Positions 46,851 through 54,313 of a DNA stretch of 64,000 bases are shown one piece after another. This stretch comes from Pseudoalteromonas sp. GCY. GTDB lineage: Bacteria > Pseudomonadota > Gammaproteobacteria > Enterobacterales > Alteromonadaceae. The translations under genes and the position numbers were made by a program. Numbering within the stretch: the stretch's first letter is position 1; the number at the start of each line of letters is the position of its first letter. The stretch is taken from NCBI RefSeq assembly GCF_016695175.1, contig NZ_CP068023.1:236501-300500 (forward strand), in the 5' to 3' direction. The notes below the pieces were generated by a model. The model was given only the letters and a program-made list of their open reading frames with translations, searched no databases and was not told the DNA's origin.

Positions 46851-47540
46851 CTAGCGCTTAATTTCGATAATCATATTGGCGTAGTCTGGCACTTTTTCGA
46901 TAAAGGGCTTTTTACCAAAGTTGGTAATTAATAAATGTTGAAGTTGCTTGAGCTGCGACTCATGCTCAGTTAAAAAGTTGATATACAGTCGGCCTCCATC
47001 ATTAATGGCAGCTCTGAGTAGGCGATAAAACTGGTGCTGAAACAAGAAGATGGGAGGTTCAAGTTCGCTAAATAAGTCGAGCACAATCCAATCGTAGCGT
47101 TTGCCTTGTTGCAACGCTTTAAATACATCAACACAATTAACATCGCACAAAGGGTCGCCACCAAAGTAGCGTTTGTAACAATGGATCACATCAGGGTTGT
47201 TATCTATGGTGGTAATGTGACAATTTGGATAAGTGGCATTGAGGTAATCACGGATTGCACCTGCGCCAAGACCCAGCTCTAATACGCTGGTTGGCGGGGT
47301 GACTTGCTGCCAGCGACTGGCGAATGTTTTTAAATGAGGAAATAACAAGTGCTCCGGGTGGTTTAACTCCACAACGGATTGTAATGTGTTATTTATCAGA
47401 AGCCATCTTAACGATTTATCTTGGCGCACTTGGATGCTATTTCTGCCTTGTTTATGCCAATATAGCAAGTGTCCTAGCTGGTGGCTCCGGTCCACAAAAT
47501 CGTTGCTGATAGTGCCTGAATGCGTAATAAATTCTCCCAT
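46851..47540 (-). CDS. Spermidine-synthase-like SAM-dependent methyltransferase
   Basis: This 229-aa protein has a Rossmann methyltransferase core: the SAM loop LELGLGAGAIRDYLN, the acidic strand ITTIDNNPDVIHCYKRYFG and VLDLFSELEPPIFLFQHQFY. It aligns best with spermidine-synthase-like proteins, but the aspartate-rich polyamine site is not clear, so aminopropyl transfer is unproven. Convergent with dtd and divergent from yiiD. It interrupts the yihY-dtd-yiiD neighbourhood seen in enterics. Confidence 0.8.
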   Translation of the reverse strand: MGEFITHSGTISNDFVDRSHQLGHLLYWHKQGRNSIQVRQDKSLRWLLINNTLQSVVELNHPEHLLFPHLKTFASRWQQVTPPTSVLELGLGAGAIRDYLNATYPNCHITTIDNNPDVIHCYKRYFGGDPLCDVNCVDVFKALQQGKRYDWIVLDLFSELEPPIFLFQHQFYRLLRAAINDGGRLYINFLTEHESQLKQLQHLLITNFGKKPFIEKVPDYANMIIEIKR

Positions 47541-47713
47541 GATAACATCAGCATAGACGAGGATTTTGTGAATGCCAGCTTGTCCATCAGTTTTTACACT
47601 AAAGGATAAGAGTTTTGGCGCATTTTATTCCCTACACTGAGCTTATCTTGTAGGGTGTATCCGTACTAGATTCAAAGTCGTTTAACAGGCTAATAACAAA
47701 ACAGGAGTCAGTG

Positions 47714-48613
47714 ATGTTTGAGGTAACTTCACCACAAAGCAGCGAAGATTGGCAAGCCTATTACCAGTTACGCTGGCAGGTGTTAAGAGCGCCATGGGAT
47801 CAACCTCGTGGCAGCGAACAGGATGATTTAGAACAAGAAGCTGAACATCGCTACATTAAAAATAATGATGGTGAAGTGCTAGGCGTAGCTAGGCTCCATT
47901 TTAACAATCATAAGCAAGCACAAGTACGCTATATGGCCGTTGCAGAAGGGCATCGAGGTCATCACTTAGGTAGTCGTTTGCTACACGAGCTTGAGGTTAT
48001 TGCTTGGACGCAAAAAGCAGAAGAGCTGGTTTTGTTCGCTCGCGAGCGCGCGTTATCATTTTACGAGCGTCATGGCTACGAAGTGGTTGAAAAGGCACAT
48101 TTGGCCTATGGCGATGTGCAGCACTGGAAGATGGTAAAACAACGTCCTACGGAGCCAGGCTGGTTTAGGCAGCCAGATTGGACCCATGTATTACAAAATA
48201 CTTGGCGTGAGTCTATTCCAATCAGTGATGCGATGGGGATTAAAGTAGAAAGCTATACAGACTGGCAGTTTTCCACTAAGGCTGACTTAAAAGCGAACCT
48301 TAACTTACACAACTCGATGTTTGCAGGCTCTATATATAGCATGGCGACGCTAACGGGCTGGGGGGCGACTTATTTAGCACTTAAAGAGCTTGGGTTAGAG
48401 GGAGATATTGTGTTGGCTGATGCCAATATTAAATATCTAAAACCTTTAACCACGGCACCAGCGGCAACGGTTACCATTGCGGACTGTGAAGGTGAATTGC
48501 AAGCGCTAGAGACGGCTAGCAAAGCAAAATATGTGGTGCCAGTGAATGTCTATGATGGTGACATGCTAGTTGCTAAATTTGAGGGACAGTTTGTGGTGAT
48601 TAAACCGCAATAA
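47714..48613 (+). CDS. yiiD: YiiD-like fused acetyltransferase and hotdog thioesterase
   Basis: This 299-aa protein fuses a GNAT acetyltransferase domain (about residues 1-145, with VRYMAVAEGHRGHHLGSRLL and FYERHGYEVVEKAHLAYGD) to a YiiD C-terminal hotdog domain (about 155-299, with HNSMFAGSIYSMATLTGWGA and LKPLTTAPAATVTIADCE). In Escherichia coli YiiD has been named FabY and linked to initiation of fatty acid synthesis. I chose ATG 47714, 6 bases after CAGGAG, rather than the GTG upstream. It ends before a strong bidirectional terminator. Confidence 0.9.
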   Translation: MFEVTSPQSSEDWQAYYQLRWQVLRAPWDQPRGSEQDDLEQEAEHRYIKNNDGEVLGVARLHFNNHKQAQVRYMAVAEGHRGHHLGSRLLHELEVIAWTQKAEELVLFARERALSFYERHGYEVVEKAHLAYGDVQHWKMVKQRPTEPGWFRQPDWTHVLQNTWRESIPISDAMGIKVESYTDWQFSTKADLKANLNLHNSMFAGSIYSMATLTGWGATYLALKELGLEGDIVLADANIKYLKPLTTAPAATVTIADCEGELQALETASKAKYVVPVNVYDGDMLVAKFEGQFVVIKPQ

Positions 48614-48642
48614 GTAGAGAATTATTCTCAGCTTTCCAAACG

Positions 48643-48672
48643 AAAAAGCTCTGAGTGTTCAGAGCTTTTTTT
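48643..48672. terminator. Bidirectional terminator between yiiD and pldA
   Basis: AAAAAGCTCTGA and TCAGAGCTTTTT form a perfect 12-bp stem with a GTGT loop and T runs on both strands. Confidence 0.92.
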
Positions 48673-48686
48673 GTATTCGAATGCGC

Positions 48687-49709
48687 TTAAAGAATATCAG
48701 TGAGCAGCACGCCAATACCAAGCCTTTGGGTATGTGTGTTGTAGTCTATTAAGCTTTCGCCGTAACCATTAAAGTATTGTGCGTAGCCGCGCAGTCTTCC
48801 CCAAATCGGGAATGACCAGTCTAGCTGAATTGCACCGCGATTATCACTGTTTAAGTTATTGCGCCACATAAAGCCAAACTCATGCTCCTCGTGACGATAT
48901 ACCCCGCTAAACTCGAAATGACCTAAGTACTCGTCGATGTTTGGGTTGTCGTCTCCGCGTGGATCCAAGGCATCTTCTTTGTCGTCTTCAGGTAAGCGAT
49001 ACCAAGGTTTAAAGCTGAATACAAAGCCTCGGTTTTCCCAGATAAAATTCGCATAGATACGATTCCAAGAGCGGGAGTTTGGTTGACTGCGACCGTTAGA
49101 TTGATGGGAAATCCCAAGTACAAAGGCCATCTCATCGCCCCACAGCACGTTTTCATCATCTAAAAAGTTAATCCAAAAGATTTCTGGCTCATAGTTGGTT
49201 TCACGAAATGGCGAAGACACATCTTTGTTGTACAGCTGCCAATACGATTGCAGCGTAAAAGCAAAATAGATTGCCTGATCTTTATCCGAAAAGTTTTTAT
49301 AAATAGGCGCTTTTAACGAGATTTGGTATTTGGCTTCAAAGTTGTCGATTGGCTCGCCGTCTTCATCGTCAATGGCTTTTAGACCGTCGAATGGTCTGCT
49401 GTTGACGTTGGTCATATAAGAAACTGGCAAAATATAGTTACGTTTATGTGGTGTTAATACATTACGGTTCTTTTCCGTTACACGTTCACGCGCCATGCGT
49501 TTATCTAATTGGCTTAAGGTTTTATCTGCATCAGCCTCGGCACATTCGGTACGGACCTGCTCTATGGTTTTATCTTTTTCTCCAGTTAATACCGCGTTTA
49601 GCACGCACTGTTTGACTAAATCGATTTCATCTTCCTGTTGGGCTTCTTGAGCGTAAAGTGGCAAGGTAAGTAAGGCCAAAGCCGGTATTGATAAGTGTGT
49701 AAGTTTCAT
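48687..49709 (-). CDS. pldA: Outer-membrane phospholipase A
   Basis: PldA (340 aa) is a calcium-dependent outer-membrane phospholipase that removes phospholipids misplaced in the outer leaflet. A signal peptide (MKLTHLSIPALALLTLPLYA) precedes a charged N-terminal region of about 80 residues, then a 12-strand barrel. The catalytic motif is intact: GISHQSNGRSQPNSRSWNRI, with His, Ser and, in the NRI region, Asn. The N-terminal extension of acidic helix is longer than in Escherichia coli. Monocistronic. Confidence 0.94.
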   Translation of the reverse strand: MKLTHLSIPALALLTLPLYAQEAQQEDEIDLVKQCVLNAVLTGEKDKTIEQVRTECAEADADKTLSQLDKRMARERVTEKNRNVLTPHKRNYILPVSYMTNVNSRPFDGLKAIDDEDGEPIDNFEAKYQISLKAPIYKNFSDKDQAIYFAFTLQSYWQLYNKDVSSPFRETNYEPEIFWINFLDDENVLWGDEMAFVLGISHQSNGRSQPNSRSWNRIYANFIWENRGFVFSFKPWYRLPEDDKEDALDPRGDDNPNIDEYLGHFEFSGVYRHEEHEFGFMWRNNLNSDNRGAIQLDWSFPIWGRLRGYAQYFNGYGESLIDYNTHTQRLGIGVLLTDIL

Positions 49710-49823
49710 CCTGTGTGCGCCGAGAGTAAGTACAATTGATTACATTATTAACCAATGATAATGAAAGGGAAATGAATCTAGAAGGTCAAAAATGTCAGAA
49801 AGAAAAATACGTACGGATAAGAA

Positions 49824-49852
49824 AAAGGTGGCGGCTATCGCCGCCATACCTT
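49824..49852 (-). terminator. Terminator of the lysine operon
   Basis: AAGGT and GGCGG pair with CCGCC and ACCTT in a long stem with a CTAT-type loop and a 2-base bulge. On the minus strand the hairpin is followed by TTTTTC. It ends the dapA-dapD-lysA-hydrolase transcript. Confidence 0.7.
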
Positions 49853-49922
49853 AGTAAGCGTTAAGCTAAACAAGCAGAGCTTATTTGCTTTGACTTACTC
49901 TCACGCAATAAAAGTACTCAAG

Positions 49923-51035
49923 TCAAAGTGTTTCAACTTGAGTAAAAAACTTATAAAGCTCAGTGCCTTGATTCACACTAGCAGAGGCAAAGTGCAAAAT
50001 GGCGATGGCATCTTCGTCCAACTTGATCTCATTTAAAGGCGTTTCTGATAAATAGCGCTCCATTCTGAGAATTTTGGCGATGGTTTGGCCCGCCTTGATA
50101 TGCTCTCCAAGCTTTGCCGTATATTCCACCATGCCTCCCATTGGGGCATAAAAGGCGCGATAATTTTCTAGTCGACAGACGTAACGGGTGATGTCTTGTG
50201 GCATAAAGTGCGCGTCTTGAAAGACCTGTTTATGGTTCAGGTAGCTCAAAATGCTATTAGCGTCATTCAATGCTTCCGCTAAATCAATTTTTTCTTGAGA
50301 GCCAAGCTCAACCGTAAACGCTTCGGTTAATACTGGGATCTCTCGGCCTACAGCCTGATAGGCTTGCTGTAAGTTCCACCATGGACAAAAACTGGCTTCA
50401 TCCATTGCTCCATCAAAGTCATTTGGAATAAGTAACACATGTGGGATATCAAAATATCGAGCGCTGTCTTTTGCATACTCAGGACAATACAGGTGTTTTG
50501 CTGAAATTGGTCCCGTATGAAGGTCTAAAACAATGTCAGCCTCATGAGCTAGACGCTGTAAATTCAAGGCGATGCGCTTACCCGTTGTCAACCTATCTAA
50601 GGGCCCATCAAGTAGCGCTTGGGTGTGCTCAACTAATCGTTGGCGAAATTGCTGAGTGATTTCTGTAATTGAAAGCGTCGGATTTTGCTCCACAAACTCC
50701 GCAACCAACCCGGAATGGTTGATGTACATCCGATTCCAATTCGTGCCTGTAATTGGATCGAATCGACCTAAGGTAAACTCACCGGATTTCTGATTACAAC
50801 CAATCGGGTTTGCGTAAGGCACTAAGGTGATGTCCGCTTTTAATGACAATTGCTTTAACTGTTCCAGCAGTTGATAAATTACTGCATTACCTTGCACTTC
50901 GGCGCCATGCATATTCGCTTGAATATACACCTTAGGCCCACTGCCATCGCCTTTGATGCGATAGACCGGAATAGTCAAGGGCAGGCCATTGGCAATTTCA
51001 CCAACCTGAATATGTTGTTGTGTAATGGTATTCAT
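49923..51035 (-). CDS. AstE/aspartoacylase-family zinc hydrolase, candidate succinyl-DAP desuccinylase
   Basis: This 370-aa protein belongs to the succinylglutamate desuccinylase/aspartoacylase branch of M14-like zinc amidohydrolases. The zinc ligands are visible: H43 and E46 in NMHGAEVQGN and H173 in VLDLHTGP, with the catalytic glutamate near 244 (FTVELG). The C-terminal quarter has a lipoyl-like beta domain (MGGMVEYTAKLGEHIKAGQT). It is the last gene of a lysine-riboswitch-controlled operon, 2 bp after the decarboxylase gene. Because the succinylase pathway needs removal of a succinyl group between DapD and the decarboxylase, and no dapE is in the operon, this enzyme is a good candidate for that step. 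This is inference; a different N-acyl substrate is possible. Confidence 0.82.
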   Translation of the reverse strand: MNTITQQHIQVGEIANGLPLTIPVYRIKGDGSGPKVYIQANMHGAEVQGNAVIYQLLEQLKQLSLKADITLVPYANPIGCNQKSGEFTLGRFDPITGTNWNRMYINHSGLVAEFVEQNPTLSITEITQQFRQRLVEHTQALLDGPLDRLTTGKRIALNLQRLAHEADIVLDLHTGPISAKHLYCPEYAKDSARYFDIPHVLLIPNDFDGAMDEASFCPWWNLQQAYQAVGREIPVLTEAFTVELGSQEKIDLAEALNDANSILSYLNHKQVFQDAHFMPQDITRYVCRLENYRAFYAPMGGMVEYTAKLGEHIKAGQTIAKILRMERYLSETPLNEIKLDEDAIAILHFASASVNQGTELYKFFTQVETL

Positions 51036-51037
51036 GT

Positions 51038-52243
51038 TTACCTCAAATAACTTGAAGCGGGCTCTGCTTCACGGACACAGCTAATTTCTCCACCTGAGAT
51101 GATGTACTCTGCTGGGAGCTCATGACATAAAAAGAACGGCATACTTTCGGTGTACCCGTAGGCGCCACACTGACTGAAAACAAGCCAATCGCCATCGGCA
51201 CAGTCGCTTGGTAAGGCTAGAGTGCCTAACTTATCCAATGCTGTGCAAAGTGGGCCATGAATATGAAAATTTATGGTCTCAGCTTGAGACTGGCGTAACA
51301 ATTCCGCTGGGAAAGCTTGTCCGGTAACGGCTGGACGCAGCAGATGATTGACACCACCTGCGACAATCAGTTGTTGTTCACCATAGTTTTGCTTTTGTTC
51401 CACCACAGGGTTGAGATAAAAACCACATTCGCCAACCGCATAGCGGCCTAACTCCATCCATAATTCTTCCACTTGCGTGGCGGATTTTATCAATGCGAGC
51501 GCGCCTAATAATTTCTGCCAATTGAGAGAAGGGCTTTGCCTATCATAGGGGATGCCAAGACCACCGCCTAAGTCGAGCACCTTTAGAGTAATACCTAAAT
51601 CAGCAGCGAGCTGAACTAAAGGTGCAACCATAGCCTGCCAAAGTTCTGCTAGTGTATTGCTACAGAGCATGTTCCCCCATTGGAAAATATGCAGTCCGAC
51701 AAAGTCTAGGTGGGTGTAGTCACTTAAGGTTAGAGCTTGCCACTGCTCAGCGCCAAGACCAAAAGGAGTCAGCGTATTGCCACCAAGTGGATTGTGCTCT
51801 GCTTTATCAAAGCGTAATTGCACTCGCAGTAAAACTTCAAATTGAAGCTCAAACTCTTCGGCCACTTGATTTAACCAGCGTATTTGATTGTGACTTTCAG
51901 CCACGAAAATACGTACGCCTTGTGTTGCAAAATGACGGATCTGATTTAGCGATTTGGCAGGACCGGTGTTGAGCACGCGTTCAGGTGCGATCCCTTGAGA
52001 TAACACCTGATCAAGCTCGCCGCTAGATGCCACATCAAAGTTAAACCCTGCGTTATCTAGGGTTTGAATTATATGTGATAACGGATTCGCTTTTACGGCA
52101 TACCAAAGCTTAACGATTTGCTGATCAACTAAGGGCTTAACATGCGCACTGAGCTTATCTAAATCGTAGCAAAAGAATGGCGTATCTTGATGCTGGATCA
52201 ATGCCTCAGCTGCAGTTCGCTGTGACGTGCTCAACCAAGTCAT
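51038..52243 (-). CDS. lysA: Diaminopimelate-decarboxylase-like PLP enzyme
   Basis: This 401-aa fold-type III decarboxylase has the PLP lysine K51 in WYAVKANP, the phosphate-binding glycines DLGGGLGIPYD (227-234), ELGRYAVGECG, the catalytic cysteine C333 in HGPLCTALDKLG, and GAYGYTESMPFF. The histidine segment reads GLHIFQWGN, which differs from the usual HxHxGS of classical LysA, so it belongs to a divergent branch that includes enzymes of siderophore and polyamine pathways. Lysine riboswitch control and location after dapA and dapD favour meso-diaminopimelate as substrate, giving lysine. It overlaps dapD by one base (TAATG). Confidence 0.8.
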   Translation of the reverse strand: MTWLSTSQRTAAEALIQHQDTPFFCYDLDKLSAHVKPLVDQQIVKLWYAVKANPLSHIIQTLDNAGFNFDVASSGELDQVLSQGIAPERVLNTGPAKSLNQIRHFATQGVRIFVAESHNQIRWLNQVAEEFELQFEVLLRVQLRFDKAEHNPLGGNTLTPFGLGAEQWQALTLSDYTHLDFVGLHIFQWGNMLCSNTLAELWQAMVAPLVQLAADLGITLKVLDLGGGLGIPYDRQSPSLNWQKLLGALALIKSATQVEELWMELGRYAVGECGFYLNPVVEQKQNYGEQQLIVAGGVNHLLRPAVTGQAFPAELLRQSQAETINFHIHGPLCTALDKLGTLALPSDCADGDWLVFSQCGAYGYTESMPFFLCHELPAEYIISGGEISCVREAEPASSYLR

Positions 52244-52983
52244 TAGCGTAGAACCTCTTCCAGCGCCAGTGATGCATCACTTTGTTCATCACGATATTTT
52301 ACGATAAGTGCACATGACATACTTAGTCCTTGCTCGCGTGCCCACTCACTTGAGGCTGGGCGGGAGCCTGGGATCACTATCGCGTTTTCAGGGATGGCTT
52401 CACCTTTGTCGAGCAAGCGCTCGTTCACGCAGTCATAGACAGGAATACTTGCTGAAAGGCGCACACCCGGTGCTAATACGGCACCGCGTTTAACAACAAC
52501 CCCTTCAACCAATACACAGCCTGCACCAATAAAGGCATCGTCTTCAACAACAACAGGACTTGCTCCAACTGGTTCTAATACACCACCCACTTGCACTGCT
52601 GCGCTAAGGTGTACATTTTTACCAATTTGCGCGCAAGAACCAACCAACGCATGACTATCTACCATAGTACCTGAATCAATATAGGCACCAATGTTGACAT
52701 AAGCCGGTGGCATAATGATTGTGCCCGCTGCGACGTAAGCGCCACGTCTTACACTGCTTCCGCCAGGAACCATACGAACGCCATCTTGTGCAGCAAATCC
52801 GCGTGGTGCTAAGTTGTCTTTATCAACAAATCCACCTGGGAATTCTGTATTTACGCCATTTCTAAATGCTTCAAGGATCCCTTGTTTTACTTCTACGTTA
52901 GCATGCCAATGGCCTTGCTCATCCTGTGTTGCAGCACGTACTGTGCCATTTTCTAAATCGTTTAGTAGGGTTAACCAGCTCAT
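52243..52983 (-). CDS. dapD: Tetrahydrodipicolinate N-succinyltransferase, short form
   Basis: DapD (246 aa) transfers succinyl from succinyl-CoA to tetrahydrodipicolinate. The left-handed beta-helix is clear: VNIGAYIDSGTMVDSHALVG, SCAQIGKNVHLSAAVQVGGV, LEPVGASPVVVEDDAFIGAG. The N-terminal domain is shorter than in Escherichia coli (about 274 aa overall), and PRGF, GVRMVPGGSSVRRGAYVA resembles versions from Bacteroidetes and some other bacteria rather than the enteric enzyme. I chose ATG 52983 with AAGG upstream; the open frame runs 18 codons further into dapA. It lies 10 bp after dapA and is probably a second copy beside the housekeeping dapD. Confidence 0.93.
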   Translation of the reverse strand: MSWLTLLNDLENGTVRAATQDEQGHWHANVEVKQGILEAFRNGVNTEFPGGFVDKDNLAPRGFAAQDGVRMVPGGSSVRRGAYVAAGTIIMPPAYVNIGAYIDSGTMVDSHALVGSCAQIGKNVHLSAAVQVGGVLEPVGASPVVVEDDAFIGAGCVLVEGVVVKRGAVLAPGVRLSASIPVYDCVNERLLDKGEAIPENAIVIPGSRPASSEWAREQGLSMSCALIVKYRDEQSDASLALEEVLR

Positions 52984-52993
52984 GTTTACTGCC

Positions 52994-53878
52994 TTAGTTC
53001 CAAGATAAAATCGTTTCGTTCGCGCGAGTAATCGCATCGGTATGGGTGAGTTCCAAATGTGTCAGTGGCGGGCGCAAGTTTGGACTTGTGAGCTTGCCTT
53101 GTAAGTGCATTAACACTTTGACCGGAATGGGGTTTGCCACTGCAAATAAGCTATTTGCAGCTTCTGACCAGATGGTAAATAAATTAGGAGAGGTGCCGCT
53201 TAACGAGCGCCTTACAAATTCCGCGGTTTGCTGTGGCCATGCGTTTGCTGCAACAGACACCAGACCCGTTGCACCTGCTTGTGCAAAGTAGGGCATTAAG
53301 CCATCGTCGCCACTATAGATTGCGACATCAGGCGCTGCCTGACGAAATGCTTCAAAGGTGGCAATATCACCACTGGCTTCTTTTAGTGCCCACAGATTAG
53401 GGTGGCAAGCTAGCTCGCCGAGTAGTTCAGGGGCGATAGCAACGGCACTGCGACCAGGTACATTGTAGAGCATGCAAGGGTTGTGGCTCTCATCTAGTAG
53501 TGTGCTAAACCAATGCGCCAGACCAACTTTGCCGGGCTTTGCGTAGATTGGTGAGCCAAGTAAGAGCGCATGAATGGGCTGCGTATTACAAAAGCGCACC
53601 CACTGTGTTTGCTGCTCAAGGTTACTGCCGCCAACGGCAACCATGAGCGGTACGCTTGGGGCGAGCTGGCAAACAAACTCAACGATTTGTTGCTGCTCTT
53701 GTTGGGTAAGCGCAAGGCCTTCGCCGGTACTGCCAAGTAAAAGAATACCGTTACGAGCTTGCTCTTGATCGCGTACAAGCGCCGTTAATGCGCCAAAATC
53801 AACCTGATTTTCAGCATCAAAAGGCGTTACTAAGGCCGTCCACAACGGATAGTCAGATAAGTTGAATTGTGATTTCAT
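52994..53878 (-). CDS. dapA: Dihydrodipicolinate synthase homologue
   Basis: This 294-aa TIM-barrel aldolase condenses pyruvate with aspartate semialdehyde in the first committed step of lysine synthesis. The Schiff-base lysine K166 (NLWALKEASGD), Y138 and R143 (YNVPGRS), and the GSTGEG loop are present. The loop has Ser where most DapA enzymes have Thr, and the usual PYYNKP segment is SPIYAKPG, so it is divergent within the family, and a relative such as N-acetylneuraminate lyase must be kept in mind. Its lysine riboswitch and the dapD neighbour support DapA. First gene of the operon. Confidence 0.9.
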   Translation of the reverse strand: MKSQFNLSDYPLWTALVTPFDAENQVDFGALTALVRDQEQARNGILLLGSTGEGLALTQQEQQQIVEFVCQLAPSVPLMVAVGGSNLEQQTQWVRFCNTQPIHALLLGSPIYAKPGKVGLAHWFSTLLDESHNPCMLYNVPGRSAVAIAPELLGELACHPNLWALKEASGDIATFEAFRQAAPDVAIYSGDDGLMPYFAQAGATGLVSVAANAWPQQTAEFVRRSLSGTSPNLFTIWSEAANSLFAVANPIPVKVLMHLQGKLTSPNLRPPLTHLELTHTDAITRANETILSWN

Positions 53879-53883
53879 CTCTA

Positions 53884-53946
53884 CCGAACTTAAATCATGT
53901 TCGGAGCTAGGAGGATGTCCAAACTTCGAACCGTTAAAATTCGAAG
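53884..53946 (-). promoter_or_regulatory. Two short inverted repeats between riboswitch terminator and dapA
   Basis: CCGAAC (53884-53889) pairs with GTTCGG (53899-53904), ending 5 bases before the dapA start codon. CTTCGAA (53924-53930) pairs with TTCGAAG (53940-53946). In the mRNA the first hairpin would partly hide the ribosome binding site region. Confidence 0.4.
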
Positions 53947-53958
53947 AGCAATGGACTT

Positions 53959-53987
53959 AAAAAGGATAAGGCAGCCAATGGCCTTAT
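53959..53987 (-). terminator. Expression-platform terminator of the lysine riboswitch
   Basis: On the minus strand ATAAGGC and GCCTTAT form a 7-bp stem with an 8-base loop, followed by a T run (plus-strand A run 53959-53963). It lies 10-40 nt after the aptamer, where a lysine-dependent terminator is expected. Confidence 0.8.
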
Positions 53988-53995
53988 TTTTCTAA

Positions 53996-54168
53996 GACCA
54001 GAAGCTCTCCACCAAGTATGTTGGTGACAGTCGCTGGGATTCAGCCCAGTCGCCCGAAATGAGTATTAGCAAACAATACTCAATTTCTCGGCGTGTACTC
54101 CCCTCACTAAGCTGCAACGGAGTTTGCTCTCCTTCACTTAGCTACCTGAATAACGCACCTCTTCCAGC
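53996..54168 (-). promoter_or_regulatory. Lysine riboswitch (L box) aptamer
   Basis: Read on the minus strand, the sequence shows the conserved L-box blocks in order: AGAGGTGCGTT, AGGTAGC, GAGGGGAGTACACGCCGA, GGGCGACTGGGCTGAATCCC (wait-free core), GACTGTCACCAAC, TTGGTGGAGAGCTTCTGG. The same blocks in the same order occur in the Escherichia coli lysC riboswitch. Outer strands near 54161-54166 and 53999-54006 close the aptamer. It controls the dapA operon by transcription termination. A TTGACA on the minus strand (plus TGTCAA, 54242-54247) may be the -35 of the promoter; the -10 is unclear. The rest of the 435-bp gap holds the promoter of the opposing kinase gene, not identified. Confidence 0.93.
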
Positions 54169-54313
54169 CCTCAGTTTGACACCGTAGCATCAAACTATCT
54201 AAATAGGGTGAATGCGCATTGAAACATTTTGGCCGTCTAGGTGTCAAGTATTGGACTGTAAATAATACGATTGTTAACTACACTTAACACTGCAACTGAG
54301 ACAATGCTATGAG

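Noticed and set aside
47630..47655. Inverted repeat CCCTACA/TGTAGGG before yiiD
   Set aside because: Seven bp with a 12-bp spacer is weak, and no related copy is found nearby. It may be chance.
51038..52243. Siderophore-pathway decarboxylase instead of LysA
   Set aside because: Similarity of the HIFQWGN branch is real, but no other siderophore genes are near and a lysine riboswitch controls the operon. I retain LysA at reduced confidence.
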